Shown here: in pieces, positions 28,743 through 37,182 of the stretch
How positions within the stretch are numbered: position 1 is the first letter of the stretch
Layout: every line of letters begins with the position of its first letter
Origin: Bacteroidota bacterium
GTDB lineage: Bacteria; Bacteroidota; Bacteroidia; AKYH767-A; OLB10
Assembly: GCA_016721435.1 (NCBI GenBank)
Contig: JADKIC010000016.1
Coordinates: 45,038 to 109,037, forward strand
DNA length: 64,000 nucleotides
Direction: 5' to 3'
Program-made: the position numbers and the translations under genes
Notes under the pieces: generated by a model
Told to the model about the DNA's origin: nothing
Databases searched by the model: none
What the model saw: the letters and a program-made list of their open reading frames with translations, nothing else

Positions 28743-29403
28743 ATGTCAATAAGGAAAATACTTCTTTTATTTTTACTACTTGGTCCTGCCAGCGTTAATG
28801 CTCAGGTGACCCGGGAAAATCAGGTATGGACATCCGTTCAATTGCAGAAGAAATTGTTTTCAAAAACAAAAGCGGAACTTACCTTTGAATCGCGGTACAA
28901 TACCGCTCCACTGATGATTGTCCGTTATTTTCCGAATCTCGCGATACAGCGGAAGTGGGGGAGATCATTTTACCTCCGTAGTGCATTACCGTTATATCAC
29001 CAGCAATAAAGGTCTCGGCGTCAGAGAGTCCTCTCATCGGCTCATGCTGGATGCTATTACCGGTGGGTCAGTAAAGAAAACAGCTATTGCCTTTCGTCTG
29101 CGCGCCGGACGTGAAGATGAACCGGGTGTAAACGAAGGTATTTTCTCCCTTTCAGAATTCGTTTTTCGACAGAAACTGAGTGTGAAACACAAGTTTTTTA
29201 AACAGGAATTTTCGCTCGCCATTGAGCAGTTTGAAACCATTCGCGGTAATGCTATTGAGTATGATCAACGCCGGTATATACTCGGAGCTGAAATTAAAAT
29301 CAGCAAACAGCATTTTTTGGATTTCTTTGTGATGTATCAGGATCTGATTGACGTGCGACGTGTCAATTTTGGGGTTGGATATGTTTATGAGTTTAAAGAT
29401 TGA
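28743..29403 (+). CDS. DUF2490 outer-membrane-type protein (one frameshift)
   Basis: The corrected protein is about 219 residues. It has a signal peptide (ILLLFLLLGPASVNAQ) and an N-terminal TRENQVWTSVQLQKKL. Alternating amphipathic strands follow (FESRYNTAPLMIVRYFPNL, AIAFRLRAGREDEP, IEYDQRRYILGAEIKI). It ends in VNFGVGYVYEFKD, whose aromatic pattern fits a small outer-membrane beta-barrel. The break is in the five-G run at 28957-28961. With four G it reads RKWGDHFTSVVHYRYIT. It follows the DUF4956 gene by 3 bp and closes the operon at the terminator 60 bp downstream. Confidence 0.8.
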
Positions 29404-29461
29404 TGAAATTCCTGTCTTGTTTAAAGGGTACTCTAACCGAGATCAGCATGTTTAAGTGCAT

Positions 29462-29493
29462 AAAAAAACCGCAGGATTGCTCTTGCGGTTTTT
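29462..29493. terminator. bidirectional terminator between DUF2490 and CotH genes
   Basis: AAAAACCGCA pairs with TTGCGGTTTTT, with A-run and T-run on either side. It serves the plus-strand operon ending at 29403 and the minus-strand gene ending at 29519. Confidence 0.8.
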
Positions 29494-29518
29494 AAGTATT
29501 GGATTTTCTTTGTTAAGA

Positions 29519-31864
29519 TTAATGTCTGATCACCAGTTTCTTTGAAGCTTCTCCACAACGCACATAATAGATGCCCACCGGCCATGTCGTAGTAGCAATG
29601 GAATAGAAAGAAGAATAGGCAATTCTTTCTACCGGTTGTCCTATCGCATTATAAATTTCAAGATCGCGTTGCTGGTCATCGAACATTTGTATCTGCACTA
29701 AATCAGCAGCAGGGTTGGGATAAACCGACAACTGAACGGGCAAAGAGATATCCTCGTTCAAACCAACGGAGTTATTATTGGCAGAGAACGTAGGACCTTG
29801 AATCACAAAGTTGCCTGTACCATTGGGTACGCGTGCTAAACCCTGATCGGCGATTTGTAATCCCCAACCCAGTGAATCAACCACATTATTCGCGACATCC
29901 AGCAGCATCAGTATTTCACCGGCAGCGGATAATTTAAAGTTCATATGATAGGGACCCTGGCTGCTATCTTCATCTGCCCATACTATTAAATAATCATTGG
30001 GCTGAATGATTGTTCCTGCAGGGAATGTCCACTTGTCGAGATTTACGGGATTGTCCGTTAACGTATATCCGCTGATATCTACTGCTACAGCAGATTTATT
30101 GTAGAGTTCCACCCAGTCGTCATACTCACCGAAATTATCCGCTGCAGTCGTCACATTAGAAGCCATGACCTCATTGATGACGATTGAAGTATCACCGGAC
30201 GCATTCGGAGCAATGGTATAAATAAACACATTGTGTTCGGCACCGGCTGGCATATAACTAACACTTTTCGACGTATTCGCTGCAGCCGCCTGCACATAAT
30301 AGCGCACCCAGGTACCGGCTGCAAATCCCGGAATTGTTCCTCCGAAAATTCCATCAGCAGCTAAGCTATCGTCATGTAATCCATCGTCAAACATTTGAGT
30401 TTTTGAAAACCTTCCCACGATATTATTGGAATAGTAAAGTTGAACATTATCAATTCCATTCACCGAACTGATAGTTGACCTGACATTTACAGTTTGGTTT
30501 TCAGCCGGCTGCTGATACTGAACTCCGTTTACCGCATAAGGCGCATCAGCTATAACAGGAGCGATTTGCTGCATTTCAGCATTAGCATTTAAATAGTTTT
30601 TACGGTTGGTGACAAAATTTCTTAAGACCTGCAGTTCGCTATTAAATTGTGCATAAGAATATAATTTCTTCGGATCATTCAGAACGATAGTATCTACCTG
30701 AGCTTTAAAAAAGTTAAATGTGGAATTGGTCAAAGCGGTATCAAACTCCTCTGCTAAAATGGTTCGCATATGGGCAAGATATCGCTGTCGCAGCGTAGGA
30801 ACATTTAACAATCTGTTCAAGAGAGGATAGTTGGCATTTGTAGAATGATAAAAGGCATCCCACGAGGTGGCGGGTACAGTCTCCAGCGAACTATTTCCAT
30901 CGTATTCATGAGGAACCATCAAGCCGGTCTCTGCTTCATAGTGTAAATAATAATCCATCTTACCTTTGTATACATAGCTGTCATCGTCCGTCCACGCAAT
31001 TTCAGTAGCAAGAAACCATAACGTTCTGTCCAGATCCATGTAATTGGCGAGTGTATCTTCCAACCCTGTGAGTGAAGTGTTTTCGAGTTTATCTGTGAGA
31101 CGTACCAGATAGTCCCATGGGTTTAAAATGGTGGACTCTTTCAACGTATAATGTACTTTATAATCAGAAGTGTCATTGGTCAAATAGTTCAAAGCAGCAG
31201 TCCCATCTCCCCAGCCACCGCCAATACCTCCCGATGATCCCGGTGGCTTGTCTGCTCTCCACCAGATTCCATCATTACTCAAATACCATTCTTCAAGAAA
31301 ATCCTTATTCATTTGCTGAATATTCGGATAGAGGCCCCAGTTGGCACCATTCAGATAGAGTTTAATGTAGTTGGATTTGGCAGTAGGAATATGCCGCTTG
31401 ATTAAAGAAGTATAAAAAACCTCCCGCATCATGGAAGGGTCCTGAGCGGCATTGTTAAATTTGAAGGTACTGTAACCATCATAATCCTGCCCTGACTTCC
31501 AGAAATCCAATTCTACCTTGAATGATTTTTTTTGAGAAGATCCTGTCTGAAATGAAGTTTGTCCGCGGAAGCGAACACCCACACTATCGTAAGTATTGCC
31601 ATCAATGTTTAATGTTGCCGGAATATAGGTCCGTGATGCATAGTTGTTCAATAGCAAGGTCCAGAAGTTCGTGGTTGGGAAAGTCAGATCCACTCTTCTC
31701 ACCAGATTTTGATCGTAGAATCCGGTGTTGGGCTGACTGCCGATCATGAGCATTTTACCGTCTGGAGTGATGTGCATTTCGTCAGGTAAGGACTGACCAA
31801 ATGAGAAAAGTGAACTAAAAACGAGTGCTATCATACCGACAGCGTGCTGTAATTTTAAGAACAT
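29519..31864 (-). CDS. CotH-kinase family T9SS cargo protein with lamin-tail domain
   Basis: This is a secreted protein of 781 residues with a signal peptide (VGMIALVFSSLFSFG). Residues about 60-400 form a CotH-like atypical kinase domain (VGVRFRGQTSFQTGSSQKKS, FKVELDFW, VPHEYDGNSSLE). A beta-rich linker follows (VQLYYSNNIVGRF). A lamin-tail domain comes next (IVINEVMASNVTTA, DDWVELYNKSAVAVDISGY). The type A sorting domain is last (LSVYPNPAADLVQIQ). CotH kinases phosphorylate spore-coat or secreted proteins in the cases studied; the target here is unknown. It converges on the VTC/DUF4956 operon. Confidence 0.9.
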   Translation of the reverse strand: MFLKLQHAVGMIALVFSSLFSFGQSLPDEMHITPDGKMLMIGSQPNTGFYDQNLVRRVDLTFPTTNFWTLLLNNYASRTYIPATLNIDGNTYDSVGVRFRGQTSFQTGSSQKKSFKVELDFWKSGQDYDGYSTFKFNNAAQDPSMMREVFYTSLIKRHIPTAKSNYIKLYLNGANWGLYPNIQQMNKDFLEEWYLSNDGIWWRADKPPGSSGGIGGGWGDGTAALNYLTNDTSDYKVHYTLKESTILNPWDYLVRLTDKLENTSLTGLEDTLANYMDLDRTLWFLATEIAWTDDDSYVYKGKMDYYLHYEAETGLMVPHEYDGNSSLETVPATSWDAFYHSTNANYPLLNRLLNVPTLRQRYLAHMRTILAEEFDTALTNSTFNFFKAQVDTIVLNDPKKLYSYAQFNSELQVLRNFVTNRKNYLNANAEMQQIAPVIADAPYAVNGVQYQQPAENQTVNVRSTISSVNGIDNVQLYYSNNIVGRFSKTQMFDDGLHDDSLAADGIFGGTIPGFAAGTWVRYYVQAAAANTSKSVSYMPAGAEHNVFIYTIAPNASGDTSIVINEVMASNVTTAADNFGEYDDWVELYNKSAVAVDISGYTLTDNPVNLDKWTFPAGTIIQPNDYLIVWADEDSSQGPYHMNFKLSAAGEILMLLDVANNVVDSLGWGLQIADQGLARVPNGTGNFVIQGPTFSANNNSVGLNEDISLPVQLSVYPNPAADLVQIQMFDDQQRDLEIYNAIGQPVERIAYSSFYSIATTTWPVGIYYVRCGEASKKLVIRH

Positions 31865-32072
31865 GAGGGTTTTTATTTTAGGTTTGGGTAGTGTGATAGA
31901 TGGTTACTAAGATAGAAAGTTTAACGTTAATTTAAAATAAAGTAAACATTGGAAAAAGAGTTGGTGATGACGCGTAATATATTGCCAATCAATTTTTTTA
32001 AAATTAAATAGGAATACCGCTATTCCTATGGAGTGAAGAGCGGGTTATGGCGTTAGATGAAAAAGGGTCAGA

Positions 32073-32867
32073 TCAGATAGCGACAGGGGCTTTTATAGCC
32101 GGCATCGGATGATAATTTTCAATCGCAAAGTCTTCGAATTTGAAAGAAAAAATATCTTTTACTTCCGGATTCATTTTTAAAGTGGGGAGCGATACGGGCG
32201 TTCTGCTAAGTTGTAATTCCACCTGCTCCATATGATTGCTGTAAATATGTACATCGCCAAAGGTGTGGATAAAGTCTCCGGCTTCTAATCCGCATACCTG
32301 CGCTACCATATGTGTCAATAAAGCATAGGAGGCAATGTTGAAAGGGACACCTAAGAATAAATCCGCACTCCGCTGATAGAGTTGACAACTGAGTTTCCTG
32401 TTGGCCACATAGAATTGGAACATAATATGGCAGGGTGGGAGGGCCATATTAGGGATTTCTGCCACGTTCCAGGCACTGACCAGCAAGCGACTTGAGTCCG
32501 GATTTTTTTTAATTTGATCTATTAACTGCGTAATCTGATCGATATTTTTTCCGTCAGGTGTGGGCCATGATCGCCATTGTTTTCCATAAACGGGTCCGAG
32601 GTTGCCCTGTTCGTCCGCCCATTCATCCCAGATGCTCACCCCATTTTCGCGCAAATAACGAATATTGGTTTCTCCTTTGAGGAACCAGAGTAATTCATGA
32701 ATGATTGATTTTGTATGTAATTTATTCGTTGTAAGCAATGGAAAACCCTCTTGTAAATTGCAGCGCAACTGGTACCCGAAAACACTGATCGTTCCTGTAC
32801 CGGTTCGGTCTTCCTTCTTCACACCATTTGCCAGTACATGCTTTAAGAGATCGTGATATTGCTTCAT
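32073..32867 (-). CDS. thyA: thymidylate synthase
   Basis: The enzyme makes dTMP from dUMP and methylene-tetrahydrofolate. From the ATG at 32867 the protein is 264 residues, identical in length to E. coli ThyA. It contains EGFPLLTTNKLH, the catalytic cysteine in ALPPCHIMFQFYV, QLYQRSADLFLGVPFNIASY and the C-terminal NYHPMPAIKAPVAI. A TTG seven codons upstream overlaps the -7 box at 32886-32893 and is not a plausible start. Confidence 0.97.
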   Translation of the reverse strand: MKQYHDLLKHVLANGVKKEDRTGTGTISVFGYQLRCNLQEGFPLLTTNKLHTKSIIHELLWFLKGETNIRYLRENGVSIWDEWADEQGNLGPVYGKQWRSWPTPDGKNIDQITQLIDQIKKNPDSSRLLVSAWNVAEIPNMALPPCHIMFQFYVANRKLSCQLYQRSADLFLGVPFNIASYALLTHMVAQVCGLEAGDFIHTFGDVHIYSNHMEQVELQLSRTPVSLPTLKMNPEVKDIFSFKFEDFAIENYHPMPAIKAPVAI

Positions 32868-32885
32868 GCTTTTTATTGTCTGGAA

Positions 32886-32893
32886 CAAAGTTA
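32886..32893 (-). promoter_or_regulatory. -7 promoter box of thyA
   Basis: The minus strand reads TAACTTTG, an exact TAnnTTTG match ending 18 bp before the ATG at 32867. Confidence 0.55.
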
Positions 32894-33012
32894 CAATTAC
32901 TGGAATTTTATTACGAATGAATTTGCCGTGTATTTTTCAGAATTTATAAGCAGTTTGAATGCTTTGGTTTGTTTTTTGTTAACTTGCAGCGTAGTTTCGA
33001 CCAAAAAATTCA

Positions 33013-33414
33013 ATGAAAAGATATCTTCTTCCGGTTCTCGCGGCATTCCTTTTTTTTAGCTCCTGTTCTGATGACGATACAGCGAACCCTACCGGAGATG
33101 ATAGAACTAAATTTCTCGGCAACTGGTATTGCAAGGAAACCATCGGCAGCAATTCAACCACTTTCCTGATCAACATCACATCGTATGGGGAAAGTGATAG
33201 TATCCGTATCTCCAATTTTTCAAATTATGGCAATACTGCAGTTGCTTTAGGATTGGTGAGTGGAAGTTCCTTAGTGATCCCCAATCAGCAGATCAGTATC
33301 ACCAATATTCCTGTTCAGGGCAGCGGGACTTTCGTTTATCAGGGAGGCAATGAGAAAATAAATCTGATCTATACCACCGATGGACAAAGCGCAACGGGAG
33401 TCTGTACCCGATAA
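33013..33414 (+). CDS. small lipoprotein of unknown function
   Basis: The 133-residue protein has a lipoprotein signal (LLPVLAAFLFFSSC, Cys about 18). An acidic SDDDTANPTGDD linker follows. The beta-strand domain (FLGNWYCKETIGSNSTTFLI, GTFVYQGGNEKINLIYTT) resembles lipocalin-like or META-type single-domain lipoproteins. It should sit on a membrane facing the periplasm or surface. A near-consensus -7 box (TAGTTTCG, 32992-32999) with TTTG at 32968 precedes it. No functional partner is evident. Confidence 0.7.
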   Translation: MKRYLLPVLAAFLFFSSCSDDDTANPTGDDRTKFLGNWYCKETIGSNSTTFLINITSYGESDSIRISNFSNYGNTAVALGLVSGSSLVIPNQQISITNIPVQGSGTFVYQGGNEKINLIYTTDGQSATGVCTR

Positions 33415-33472
33415 AAATGTAGTCTGAATAGAAATAAGGGATAGCCGTTTATTAACGGAAATGTATTATATC

Positions 33473-34780
33473 TTACTCTGTCACCTGTTCCGGATTTAAA
33501 ACCGTCATCTTCACGGAATCCACACTATGTTTGAAGCGTTTGAGAATGATAAATTCATAGCCACCAAAGGAGCGCTTTTCATTCACTGCGGGAATTCTAC
33601 CATAAATATAATTCAACAAACCTGAAACGGTATCGTAATTGGGACTTTCTGGTAGAGCAATGGGCAATAAATCATTCGCATCACTGATAGAGGACATCGC
33701 ATTAACCACGAACTCGGTCTCACTTTTCTTCTCTACAGGTGGCTTTTCATCATCATATTCATCCTGAATTTCTCCTACGAGTTCCTCAATAATATCTTCC
33801 ATCGTCACAATGCCTGCCGTGCCACCAAATTCATTGGTCACTATGGCCATTTGAATATGCTGGGTCTGGAATTCACGCAAGAGATCATTGATTCGTTTAT
33901 TCAAGGGAATAAAATAGGCAGGACGTATGAGATCATTCACACCTCTGAAATTCTTTTCGTGTAAAGCTTTTATTAAATCCTTGGTATAAATCACACCGAT
34001 CACATTGTCGAGAGAATCCTGAAAAACCGGCATACGGGAATAGCCTTCTTCAATTACTTTTTGAATGACTTCTTCCTTCGTCGATTCGACATCTATTGCA
34101 GAAATTTTTGTTCGAGGAATTAAAATCTGACGTACGACTCTGTCATCAAATTCAAAAACATTTTGAATCAGGTCATGTTCAGAGGTTTTGATCGCTCCAC
34201 CTTCTTCAGATTCGGTCAATAACATCCTGATTTCTTCTTCGCTGTGAATTTCCGCATGATCTTTACCGTGTAAGCCAAACATGCGTAAAACAGTTTTCGA
34301 AAGTCCGTTTAATACCCAGATAAAAGGAGAAAATAAAAGATAAAAACCTCTTAACGGCAAGGAAACATACATCGTATAAGTCAAAGGATTTCTGATGGCC
34401 GCAGTTTTTGGAACCTGTTCGCCCAATACAATATGCAAAACGGTAATTAATCCAAATGCGATAACAATCGACAGTTGATGTAAACTTTCTTCCGTGATCG
34501 CCATACTGAAATAGTCGGTAAAGCTGCGGACAATTTTTGCAACCACCGGCTCTCCGATCCACCCCAGAGCCAGACTCGCCAAAGTAATACCAAGCTGACA
34601 AGCGCTCAGGTATTTATCCATATTGTCGAGGATATGCTGAGCCGTTTTTGCTACAGTATTTCCCTGATTCGCTTTCAGATCAATTTGGGATTGACGCACC
34701 TTTACAATGGCAAATTCAGCTGCGACAAAAAATCCGTTTAAAAATACAAGTAAAGCAGTGAGTAATATATCAGCAATCAT
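33473..34780 (-). CDS. CNNM/CorC-type hemolysin-family transporter
   Basis: This is an inner-membrane protein of about 435 residues. An N-terminal DUF21 transmembrane domain is followed by two CBS domains (RVVRQILIPRTKISAIDVES, YSRMPVFQDSLDNVIGVIYT) that sense nucleotides. A C-terminal CorC/HlyC domain closes it (VVNAMSSISDANDLLPI). Related proteins transport or control Mg2+ or other divalent metals. The ATG at 34780 is the start. The in-frame ATG at 34813 lies upstream of the -7 box at 34803-34810. It is followed on the opposite flank by the mazG-like gene. Confidence 0.9.
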   Translation of the reverse strand: MIADILLTALLVFLNGFFVAAEFAIVKVRQSQIDLKANQGNTVAKTAQHILDNMDKYLSACQLGITLASLALGWIGEPVVAKIVRSFTDYFSMAITEESLHQLSIVIAFGLITVLHIVLGEQVPKTAAIRNPLTYTMYVSLPLRGFYLLFSPFIWVLNGLSKTVLRMFGLHGKDHAEIHSEEEIRMLLTESEEGGAIKTSEHDLIQNVFEFDDRVVRQILIPRTKISAIDVESTKEEVIQKVIEEGYSRMPVFQDSLDNVIGVIYTKDLIKALHEKNFRGVNDLIRPAYFIPLNKRINDLLREFQTQHIQMAIVTNEFGGTAGIVTMEDIIEELVGEIQDEYDDEKPPVEKKSETEFVVNAMSSISDANDLLPIALPESPNYDTVSGLLNYIYGRIPAVNEKRSFGGYEFIILKRFKHSVDSVKMTVLNPEQVTE

Positions 34781-34802
34781 CAGATGGATAATGGGTCCGG
34801 TG

Positions 34803-34810
34803 CAAAGATA
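34803..34810 (-). promoter_or_regulatory. -7 promoter box of the CNNM-family gene
   Basis: The minus strand reads TATCTTTG (TAnnTTTG). It lies between two in-frame ATGs and therefore selects the downstream one at 34780. Confidence 0.55.
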
Positions 34811-34866
34811 CATTTCTGTAGCATGATGCCCTTCGAAAACTTATAAAATAGTTAGAAAACAAGGTG

Positions 34867-35193
34867 TTAGCGTAATTTTTCGTTGTTTTTATGCCTGTTT
34901 TTGTCGCGGTTGGTCTTCTTTTCCAGGTTCTTTTCCAAGGCGGATTCTAAGTCGACACCAGTTTGATTCGCGAGACAAATCAGTATAAAAAGAATATCCG
35001 CCATTTCATCACCGGGGTCCGTATTTTCTTCTCCCTCTTTAAAAGATTGCTCCCCGTACTTGCGCGCAATGATCCGGGCCAGTTCGCCGACTTCCTCCGT
35101 AAGCAAAACCATATTTGTCATTTCATTAAAATAGCGAACACCATGTGTTTTTATCCAGGTATCTACTGTTGTTTGTGCTGAAGAAATTGTCAT
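34867..35193 (-). CDS. MazG-like nucleotide pyrophosphohydrolase
   Basis: The 108-residue protein is a single MazG-type all-alpha domain with the metal-binding motifs EEVGELARI and DEMADILF. It ends in a basic tail. Such enzymes hydrolyse non-canonical or excess NTPs to NMP and pyrophosphate. It sits in the order rsgA - dtd - mazG, which I know as a common Bacteroidota grouping. Here, however, repeat-filled gaps of 250-300 bp separate the three genes, so a single transcript is uncertain. Confidence 0.88.
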   Translation of the reverse strand: MTISSAQTTVDTWIKTHGVRYFNEMTNMVLLTEEVGELARIIARKYGEQSFKEGEENTDPGDEMADILFILICLANQTGVDLESALEKNLEKKTNRDKNRHKNNEKLR

Positions 35194-35267
35194 AGATTAT
35201 TATATATTACTATTTCGGATTTTAAAGTAACTACGTTTTGTATTGCTTTATTTTGGTTTAGAGACTT

Positions 35268-35472
35268 TGCTACTTGCTACTTGCTGCTGGCTACTGGCTG
35301 ATTGTTTTTACCTCTATAGTTTTCGGTTTGTTGTTTTTGTCCTTGGGTTCGGGTATTTTGTTATTCTTATTAATTTTAGCTTGTATCACCAAGTATTAGG
35401 CTGCAAATCAAGCTTTACAAGAGAAAATCAATTTTTAGCAAGTGGCCAGAAGCAAGAAGCAAGCAGCCAGAA
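35268..35472. repeat. inverted pair of 7-bp-periodic repeats, second copy
   Basis: The left arm (about 35268-35301) is made of GCTACTTGCTGCTGGCTACT-type heptamers. The right arm (about 35439-35472) is in the opposite orientation (GCCAGAAGCAAGAAGCAAGC). About 135 bp of unrelated AT-rich DNA lies between. The element fills most of the mazG-dtd gap and has the same layout as 2108-2329. Confidence 0.7.
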
Positions 35473-35493
35473 CTTATAGTGTACAGAAAGATT

Positions 35494-35946
35494 TTACTCC
35501 CGATTTTTTGAATCGATGAGTATTGTTACCGGTCCATCATTAATAAGTTCTACTTTCATATCTGCGCCAAATTCTCCTGTTGTGATTTTCTTTCCTAATT
35601 CTTTTTCGAGAGAAGCAATGAATTTTTCATAGAGGGGAATCGCTTGTTCCGGTCGGGCGGCGTTAATATAGGAGGGACGGTTTCCTTTTTTTGTGGAGGC
35701 GTGTAAGGTAAATTGACTGATCAGTAAGATATCACCATCACATTCCTGAATGGATTTGTTCATGGTCCCGTTTTCGTCGGCGAAGATGCGCAGTTTTACA
35801 ATCTTAGGACATAGCCATTCAATGTCTTCTTCGTTATCATTCAATTCAATTCCAAGCAGGATGAGCATACCCGCTCCGCAAATTCTTTTTTCAACAGCAT
35901 TTATAACTACTGAAGAATGAGTTGTTCGTTGAATGACTACACGCAT
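35494..35946 (-). CDS. dtd: D-aminoacyl-tRNA deacylase
   Basis: The 150-residue enzyme removes D-amino acids, and Gly from tRNA-Ala, from mischarged tRNA. It has MRVVIQRTTHSSVVIN at the start, the SQFTL motif in DILLISQFTLHA and the second active-site motif NDGPVTI near the end. The length is that of the family. A near-consensus -7 box (TATTTTCG, minus strand of 35952-35959) lies just before the start. Its neighbours are rsgA upstream and the mazG-like gene downstream. Confidence 0.95.
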   Translation of the reverse strand: MRVVIQRTTHSSVVINAVEKRICGAGMLILLGIELNDNEEDIEWLCPKIVKLRIFADENGTMNKSIQECDGDILLISQFTLHASTKKGNRPSYINAARPEQAIPLYEKFIASLEKELGKKITTGEFGADMKVELINDGPVTILIDSKNRE

Positions 35947-36027
35947 GGGTGCGAAAATAATGGTTAGTTCTTAATCCGCGGGGATCGCTCGCTGGGGGGA
36001 TCGCTCGCTTTGCTCGCTGGGGGGATC

Positions 36028-36075
36028 GTCTCGTCATTACTCATCTCATCTGCGATGAGCTGAATCTGACGAGAC
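36028..36075. repeat. 48-bp palindromic element, copy 5
   Basis: Outer arms are unchanged (GTCTCGTCA / TGACGAGAC). The inner arms are CATCTCATC and GATGAGCTG around a TGC loop, so the two sides have changed together relative to copies 2 and 3. It lies downstream of rsgA inside a G-rich stretch (35980-36140) that also repeats TCGCTCGCT and GGGGGGATCG words. Confidence 0.85.
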
Positions 36076-36202
36076 TGGGAGGAGCGCTCGTTCGGCTCGC
36101 TGGGGGGAAACGCTTCGCTTTGGGGGAGCGAGTGGGACTAAAAAACCTTTTCTTTAACCTTTGAACATTTACATTGAACATTGAACTTTAAACTTTATTT
36201 TC

Positions 36203-37119
36203 TCACCGATAAATATCTTCATTCCGAAGAATACTAATGTAATTATAATACCGTTGCGCATGAATTTTCCCTTCTTCAACGGCTTTTTTTACGGCGCAAT
36301 CTTTTTCGTTATCGTGCAGGCAATTGTTATATTGACATTGATTCATGAGTGCTCGGATTTCGATGAAGTAATGTCCGATTTCGGTGGGTTTGAAATCGAT
36401 GTTTACGAATTCACGTATGCCGGGGGTGTCGATGATATAACCGCCGGTAGAAAGCGGATGCATTTCGGCGAAGGTGGTGGTGTGTTTTCCTTTGAGATGT
36501 TGTCGGGAGATATCACCGGTTTTTAGTTTTAATCCTGGTTCAAGGGCATTGATCAAACTGGATTTTCCAACTCCTGAATGTCCGGCAAGCAAGTTTACTT
36601 TTGAATGAAAAGCATTTTTCAACTCCGCGATTCCATCTCCGGTAATGGCAGAAACCGCGTAACAGGAATAACCGAGCGGCTCATAGATATCCAAATAAGC
36701 CGTCTGCACCTCTTGCAATTCATCTTTGAAAATATCCGATTTATTAAAGATCAAAGCTGTTGGAATTCGGAACGATTCGGCGGCGGCAATAAACCGGTCA
36801 ATGAATCCGGTGGAGGTTTTGGCAGAGCCGGTGTTACGACCAGCCAGGCCATGTCAATATTGGCAGCGAGGATTTGCGTTTGCTTCGAAAGTTTTACAGA
36901 TTTTCGAATGATGTAATTTTTCCGGTCTTCAATCTCCAGGATGGTACCTGTGCCATCTTCCTGCATCATAAAAGTAATATGGTCCCCTACAGCGATGGGA
37001 TTGGTGCTGCCAATGTCCTGCAAGCGCAAGGATCCCCTAACCCGGCAATCAATTAATTTACCGGCCTCGTCTTCTACCCTGAACCAGCTACCGGTTGATT
37101 TTAGCACTTTTCCTTTCAC
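36203..37119 (-). CDS. rsgA: ribosome small-subunit GTPase RsgA (one frameshift)
   Basis: This is a circularly permuted GTPase acting in late 30S assembly, about 305 residues. The N-terminal OB domain reads GSWFRVEDEAGKLIDCRVRG. The G4 motif NKSD comes first, then the P-loop GHSGVGKSSLINAL and G3 DTPGIREF. A C-terminal zinc cluster contains CQYNNCLHDNEKDC. The break is in a four-T run (36817-36820, plus strand). With one more base it reads LPKTSTGFIDRFIAAAESF. Translation begins with GTG at 37119, directly at the predicted transcription start, so the mRNA may be nearly leaderless. Confidence 0.92.
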
Positions 37120-37123
37120 GGTG

Positions 37124-37176
37124 CAAAGATATGACAGTGAACCGGAGCTTTACTTTCTTTTGAACTATTACCTTTG
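37124..37176. promoter_or_regulatory. divergent promoters for rsgA (-) and gldA (+)
   Basis: The minus strand of 37124-37131 reads TATCTTTG and the plus strand of 37169-37176 reads TACCTTTG, both exact TAnnTTTG boxes. The start codons lie only 5-7 bp beyond them, so both transcripts would have almost no 5' leader. Confidence 0.55.
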
Positions 37177-37182
37177 CCGCCG

